Positions 59,095 to 64,000 of a stretch of 64,000 nt of DNA are shown here, piece after piece. Positions within the stretch are counted from its first letter, which is position 1; the number at the start of each line of letters is the position of its first letter. Origin of the DNA: Halisarca cf. caerulea (taxonomy: Eukaryota; Porifera; Demospongiae; Chondrillida; Halisarcidae); assembly GCA_963170055.1 (NCBI GenBank), contig CAUJGJ010000002.1, forward strand, positions 3,312,346 to 3,376,345. Direction: 5' to 3'. Made by a program: the position numbers and the translations under genes. The notes under the pieces are model-generated. The model saw only the letters and a program-made list of their open reading frames with translations, was not told the origin of the DNA and did not search any database.

Positions 59095-61430
59095 TACTGA
59101 GCGGTTTAGTGAGGTTAATTGTTTCCGTCGCCAATGGGAGTCCAATCGAGGTTGCTTACGCATTTCGTAGGGTAAAATTTGATATTCAATAAGGCCCAGA
59201 ACGGATATTTTCAACTCAATTTGTGGCTCTATTTCAAGACAGAGGAACACATCTACAGTGAGCAATGACTTGGATAAGTGGGCACTATAAGACAAGCCTT
59301 GAATCGTTTCGGTCGGAGTACCGACAGTTCAGCAAAACACCCAAGAAGTTTCAAATTTTGGCCTACTTGGAAGTCTTGTTGCTAAGTTTGGAGCTTAATA
59401 CATCATGTTATAAGGCCTAGAACATTTATATCTTGAACTTGCACTAAGCGATTCTTAAAATTCGACAAAGAAGAGGCAGGATTTCTGATTTTATCGTTCG
59501 GGTCACTAAATTCAGTCAAACCAGTTTGGCTTCCAGCAGAATCGCTCATGTCTCTCACAATTACTTTCATCTTACTGGGAAGCTTTCTTGGCACTCGACG
59601 AAGGTAACTACTGTAACCTTATCTTTCTAGACTTCAGCAAGGCATTTGACTCTGTCCCCCACAATGAACTACTACAAAAATTGTGGGCGATCGGCATCAC
59701 AGGACCCCTGTGGCACTGGTTTCAAAACTACCTAACAAACCGCTACCACTATGTATGCATAGATGGCGAGTCATCCCCACTTCTTCCAGTACTATCAGGG
59801 GTCCCTCAAGGCAGTATCCTTGGCCCCATGCTCTTTCTCATATATATCAATGACTTACCCAATGCAATTTCACACGCTACTTCCTATCTGTTTGCTGATG
59901 ACACTAAACTCTTAAAGTCAATTTCAACTCACAACGACTCCCTGGTTCTGCAGCATGATATTGACGCACTTGTAGCTTGGTCACGCAAATGGAATCTCCC
60001 CTTAAACCAACACAAATCTGTTGCAATGAGACTAACGTTAAAAACCCATCCTGACCCCCCACAGTACACAATCAATGACAGCAATATGATTGTACTGAGT
60101 AACCACAAAGACCTGGGAATAGTTATCGACAACAAACTCTCTTGGAGTGCCCACTACTCCCTAATATGTACCAATGCCTACAGAGCTTTGAACTTTGTCC
60201 GCAGAATCATTGGCAATTCTGCACCAATCCAATTGAAAAGGTCACTCTACCTAACACTCGTCAGATCCAAAGCAGCATATTGCTCCCAACTCTGGAGACC
60301 ACGTCTAATTAAAGACATTACATCACTCGAAAACATCCAACGTAGATCTTCCAAATACATCTTAAATAGTTACACAATGGACTACAAGCAAAGACTGATC
60401 ACACTTGACCTCCTTCCACTAATGTACCACTATGAACTACAAGATCTACTGTATCTAGTCAAACAACTAAAACAACCTCAGGCTGACCTCCAAATCTATA
60501 ATTACGTCACCTTTGCTTCATCCAAAACCAGATTCAGCCAACAGCATAAATTATCTGTCAGCTTTTCTCGTACATCATCAGTAAAGCACTTCTACTTCCA
60601 TCGTATTGTTACTTTGTGGAACTCCTTGCCACACATCGACCTCGATCAGCCACTCATCACAATCAAGCACCAAATCCAAACATACCTATGGACCCACTTC
60701 CTAGCTAACTTTGATCCAGATCGTGCATGCACCTATCACTACATTTGTCCTTGTTTACAATGCATCATGCAACACTTACTTCCGAGCCACTGATTTCTGT
60801 ATCTACACAATTATCCGTCACCCCTTGTTCACCCCATTCCAATTGATTTATAATTTATAATTACCTCATCGTCCCCGCACTGTCATCCACTGTTACTTAT
60901 TTCACCTAGTATAGCTATCCTCCTGTGTACCAACTTATGTCACCTCCCCAACTCACTGTACTCACCCTCAGTTGCTATAATTAACAGGGCCAAACAGCAC
61001 ACATTTCTAATTTCCTACGATTATCCACCGTACCTACTTGCGTGTCTTTACCTTTCATTTCATGTAACATTTCCTCTCAGTTACCCCATTCCGCCACCAT
61101 TTCTCTTTTTTCCTTTGAGGCTGCGTCACATGTTGACGGCAGACCATCAGCCACCCACTCTACTCACCACCACTATTACGCCACAATGACATTGTACTTC
61201 ACCTGGCTGTAAAGTTGAATTGAATTGAATTGAATTGAAAAAAATACGTCGGCCATGGTGGCGGCCATCTGCAATATGATCTGTACACTCATTGCACATG
61301 CTCGACCACTCGCGGCGACCATGCAGATTACTCTTGTATGTTTCCCATTTATTGTTTTTGTTCTTTTGGTGAAGCTTTACTGTTCGTTAGCATCTCGAGC
61401 AGACATGACCCTGGCTGTGTTATGCATGGC
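59095..61430 (-). repeat. Repeat X, copy split by a LINE
   Basis: 59095-59595 and 61250-61430 match, on the minus strand, the two halves of 40340-40920. On the minus strand, 61258 begins a start codon in the context gccaccATGGcc, reading MADVF before the LINE border; beyond the LINE the frame contains FSDPNDKIRNPASS, conserved with the other copy. Confidence 0.65.
59588..61240 (+). mobile_element. 5'-truncated CR1-like LINE with intact 401-aa RT frame
   Basis: Frame 59588-60793 begins inside the RT domain and includes LDFSKAFDSVPHNELL, GVPQGSILGPMLFL, YLFADDTKLL and LGIVIDNKLSW, then the C-terminal region ending QCIMQHLLPSH. The 3' UTR ends in (AATTG)n at 61214-61238, the terminal microsatellite style of CR1/L2 elements. 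No zinc knuckle or RLE. No stops within 401 codons, so a relatively young insertion although 5' truncated. Inserted into repeat X. Confidence 0.9.
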
Positions 61431-61449
61431 CGAAATTACGCACTCCTAG

Positions 61450-62034
61450 CTCAGTCGTGTTGGAAGATCTTTTCAGGTCGACAATATCCAGACTGAGTTA
61501 TATATAAGAATAATATCTATGGTTCCACAGTGTTTTAGTTACGTATAGCAATGATGTAGGACAAGGAGAGCTGTGTGCACAGCTATTATTCAAAGACTAA
61601 TAAAAGCGATTTAGCTGAATCATATACCATGATCATACGTTTTGCTGGCAGATGCCTGCCATGCATGTTTGTCTGAAGACATTTGCAGAAAGTAGTGATT
61701 TCATTGCAATCATACAATCAAACAGTAAATTCAAACAATTCAACGCAAGTCATTTCCGAATCAAGTTTACACAATGAGTCACTGCCCAATAAGTCATTGC
61801 TTGTCCACAGTCACTATATCCTATCATACATCAGAAGCTGTAGGTGTATATGATAATATACACCAATTTGAACCAATTCATACACAGCAGCCTGTGTCAC
61901 AACTACAATCCAGCCCCATGCAAGTCCACTAAATGCATGCACTTTATATAGCACGCATCAATGTCATGCAGATTAACTTTACGTCATTGAGACAAATCCC
62001 ATGAACAGCATGTCAAATGGAAACATGATACACT
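61450..62034. other. No recognisable gene
   Basis: AT-rich intergenic sequence. Confidence 0.5.
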
Positions 62035-62237
62035 ACTGTAATAGTAAGTCCTCACTTATCCATGCCTCAGATATCCAGTTCCTCACCACCTTGCACAGTA
62101 TATTAGTTTTACTGACAGAGTAATCTACAATATATACGTCCACTGGTCCCTCATTCATCCAGTTCCCTCAAGCTCCCTTTATCCACAATTTCATCCAGAA
62201 TGTACGTGACTGTGCAGATAAGTGAGGTCTGACTGTA
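62035..62237. mobile_element. Pogo/Tigger-like MITE
   Basis: Left 'gtaagtcctcacttatccat' and right 'cagataagtgaggtctgactgta' are inverted ends of a ~200-bp element. Confidence 0.6.
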
Positions 62238-62639
62238 ATGAATGTTTAACATGCCATGAAGTGTGCATTGCCATCATGTAGTCTACTTTTAAATTTCTTA
62301 ATCAGATGTGAATGTCTATGATGCAGTAGACACACAACTCTTTTGACTATTCTCAAAGCAAACAAATCGAAGGCTATACCTGGTCCAGCTGAATTCGCAA
62401 AATGATCATCACTGCTCAATAGGCAATCTTGAATATATGAGTCACTTGGCTCACAACCAGTCAACCTTGCAAAGCCAGACCCTTATTAAATTGCATGATC
62501 CTTAAACAGTACAGTGTTAGAAGTAAGGATAGGCTAGGATAGAATAGGAAAATCTTATTGAGTCTGGGGAGTCAATAGCCTGAGGCTACTACAAAGGCAC
62601 CCAGAAATATAGAAGATAAGGAGCAAATGGTGGTAACCG

Positions 62640-62940
62640 TTGGACAAATGTCCTAGCATTATCATTTTGGGTCAGACAATTTCAGCTTTGTTTGGACATA
62701 TTTTTGAAATAGTACACATGTGCCACAGTACAAGCGCAACATACGGTGTAAATGAAAACATACTGCACATACATAGATACTCACAGTACAAACTAAATGA
62801 GTTGGTATCATTATCATGTACATATGATCTGAGATGTCAGGTAGTGCTCAGCCTAATGTCTGCATGGCCAGACCCAAACTTGTTGAGTCAGACAAAAGTC
62901 GCAAAACATGATAGTCAGACAATATCTGAATGCTGACTAC
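62640..62940. repeat. Dispersed repeat shared with 10420-10720
   Basis: Same ordered blocks as at 10420 (TTGGACAAATGTCCTA ... 'caatatctgaatgct'). Confidence 0.6.
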
Positions 62941-63099
62941 CTTAATTTTAAAATGTCACTGTGTACCTCTCCTTTATGCAGGATCAAAGGGCTGGGTCTG
63001 GCTATCTGAGAATAGATCACAACTTAGTCTACATTCATGCAATTATTTCACCCAATGGCATGCACATTCCCATTGACTTCCTAATTCAATTTCATTGTA

Positions 63100-63160
63100 A
63101 ATTTCCCGTCTCAGTTTTTGCGAGGTTCTGAACTTTGTTCACAACTAGTATACAATGACT
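63100..63160. repeat. Dispersed repeat shared with 29540-29600
   Basis: 'gaggttctgaactttgttca' followed by 'caactagta' occurs at both places. Confidence 0.6.
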
Positions 63161-63665
63161 ACTACAGAGACAGATACACATGTGAGTGCATAAATACACA
63201 TAATAATTAATATCAAGACACAAATACATTGAACTACTAGTATGATACAACAATACAATAATGAAAATAAAAGTAATGCCTAAATTTAAACCTAACTACT
63301 ACAATTAACCCCCTCAGAGGGAAAGGAGATGTCTAGATTGGGGGAGTATAATCAAGGTGCATTGTACCCGAGACTGCAATTGTATTGGCATACATACATA
63401 TGTCATAGATACACAAAAACATACGGTACATACATAATAATAAATAGCAAATACATGGAAAATCAAGGCACAGAATTAACCAAAGTACAGCAACCTAATT
63501 CAGATGCACAATTAAAGTTCTGTATACACACACTGATTTGCTGACATAATTTTAGATACTCTAGAGTGTCCTTTGATTCTAGTCTCAAACGTGATGCTAA
63601 TTGGTGAAGGAAGGCGATTGTATATCCTCACCGGGGCTTTTGGTGGGGATACAATACAATCCATA

Positions 63666-63690
63666 TTATATATATATATATATATATATA
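63666..63690. repeat. (AT)n microsatellite
   Basis: About 12 AT units. Confidence 0.9.
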
Positions 63691-63773
63691 CTGTATTAGT
63701 ATTCAATAATGCTAAATACAACAAAGGTAAACGCAACTATAAAACACACACACTAGCACCAATTACAACAGAG

Positions 63774-64000
63774 TTAAACACAGCTACCTAACACACACAC
63801 TGAGTTATATCTTTGAATGATTACACTTATTCTCTGACACAACAACCAATAGGCAAATGAATCATTGTTCTGCAATCGGATTCTTCTGGCCAAATCTTTT
63901 ACGAAAGATCTGCAATCATTGGAGAAAACTCCCATTGTCTCAATTGCTATTGGGATCAAATGGTACAAGGATGATAGATCATGATAAAGCCTTCTTTTTT
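63774..64000 (-). mobile_element. C-terminal fragment of the CCHC/RLE LINE family, running off the right edge
   Basis: Minus frame 63774-63968 encodes LIPIAIETMGVFSNDC, SFVKDLARRI and QRISVIIQRYNSVCVLGS, matching the tail segment (ETAGPFGPSALELLRDIGRK ... AVQQGNAAAILG) of the element at 42820-43710. The knuckle and endonuclease would lie beyond the window edge. Confidence 0.7.

Overview
This is AT-rich eukaryotic DNA with spliced genes (GT-AG introns), many microsatellites, small inverted-repeat elements and 5'-truncated non-LTR retrotransposons. Gene content (metazoan-type ALKBH1, VWA, F-box/LRR and SDR genes) and the repeat style fit an early-branching animal, most likely a sponge. That assignment is inference, because no rRNA or other marker gene is present. 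I saw no bacterial operons, CRISPR arrays, IS elements or convincing tRNAs.

Layout. Positions 1-3400 hold the 5' four exons of a von Willebrand factor A (VWA) gene on the minus strand (copy A), which runs off the left edge. Positions 7415-16215 hold a complete paralogue (copy B) that I assembled as 11 exons encoding 608 aa. B carries an extra Pro/Gln-rich exon that falls inside the VWA domain. Positions 17038-18981 (minus) are an uninterrupted 647-aa F-box/LRR gene. Decayed pieces of its 3' end and of the VWA promoter recur at 2940-3400, 16300-16680 and 16900-17000, so the F-box/VWA neighbourhood grew by repeated local duplication.

Positions 21235-32666 (minus) are an eight-exon gene of unknown function, 364 aa. 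A CR1-like LINE landed in its first coding exon. An unusually long target-site duplication of about 130 bp left an intact exon on the upstream side. Positions 35389-41254 (minus) are a seven-exon ALKBH1 dioxygenase gene of 328 aa.

The right third holds two plus-strand short-chain dehydrogenase paralogues with one intron each (44631-50269 and 55160-56801). Copy 1 has lost the catalytic tyrosine and its intron has filled with retrotransposon debris. The rest is mostly transposon: an R2/NeSL-like element with an intact 522-aa frame (53484-55063), a CR1-like element with an intact 401-aa frame (59588-61240), jockey-like copies, a decayed family with RT, CCHC and restriction-like endonuclease segments, a 1-kb foldback element (52190-53233), and several MITE families.

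Exon coordinates come from reading frames, splice signals and phase agreement, without transcript data. Percent identities were not computed.
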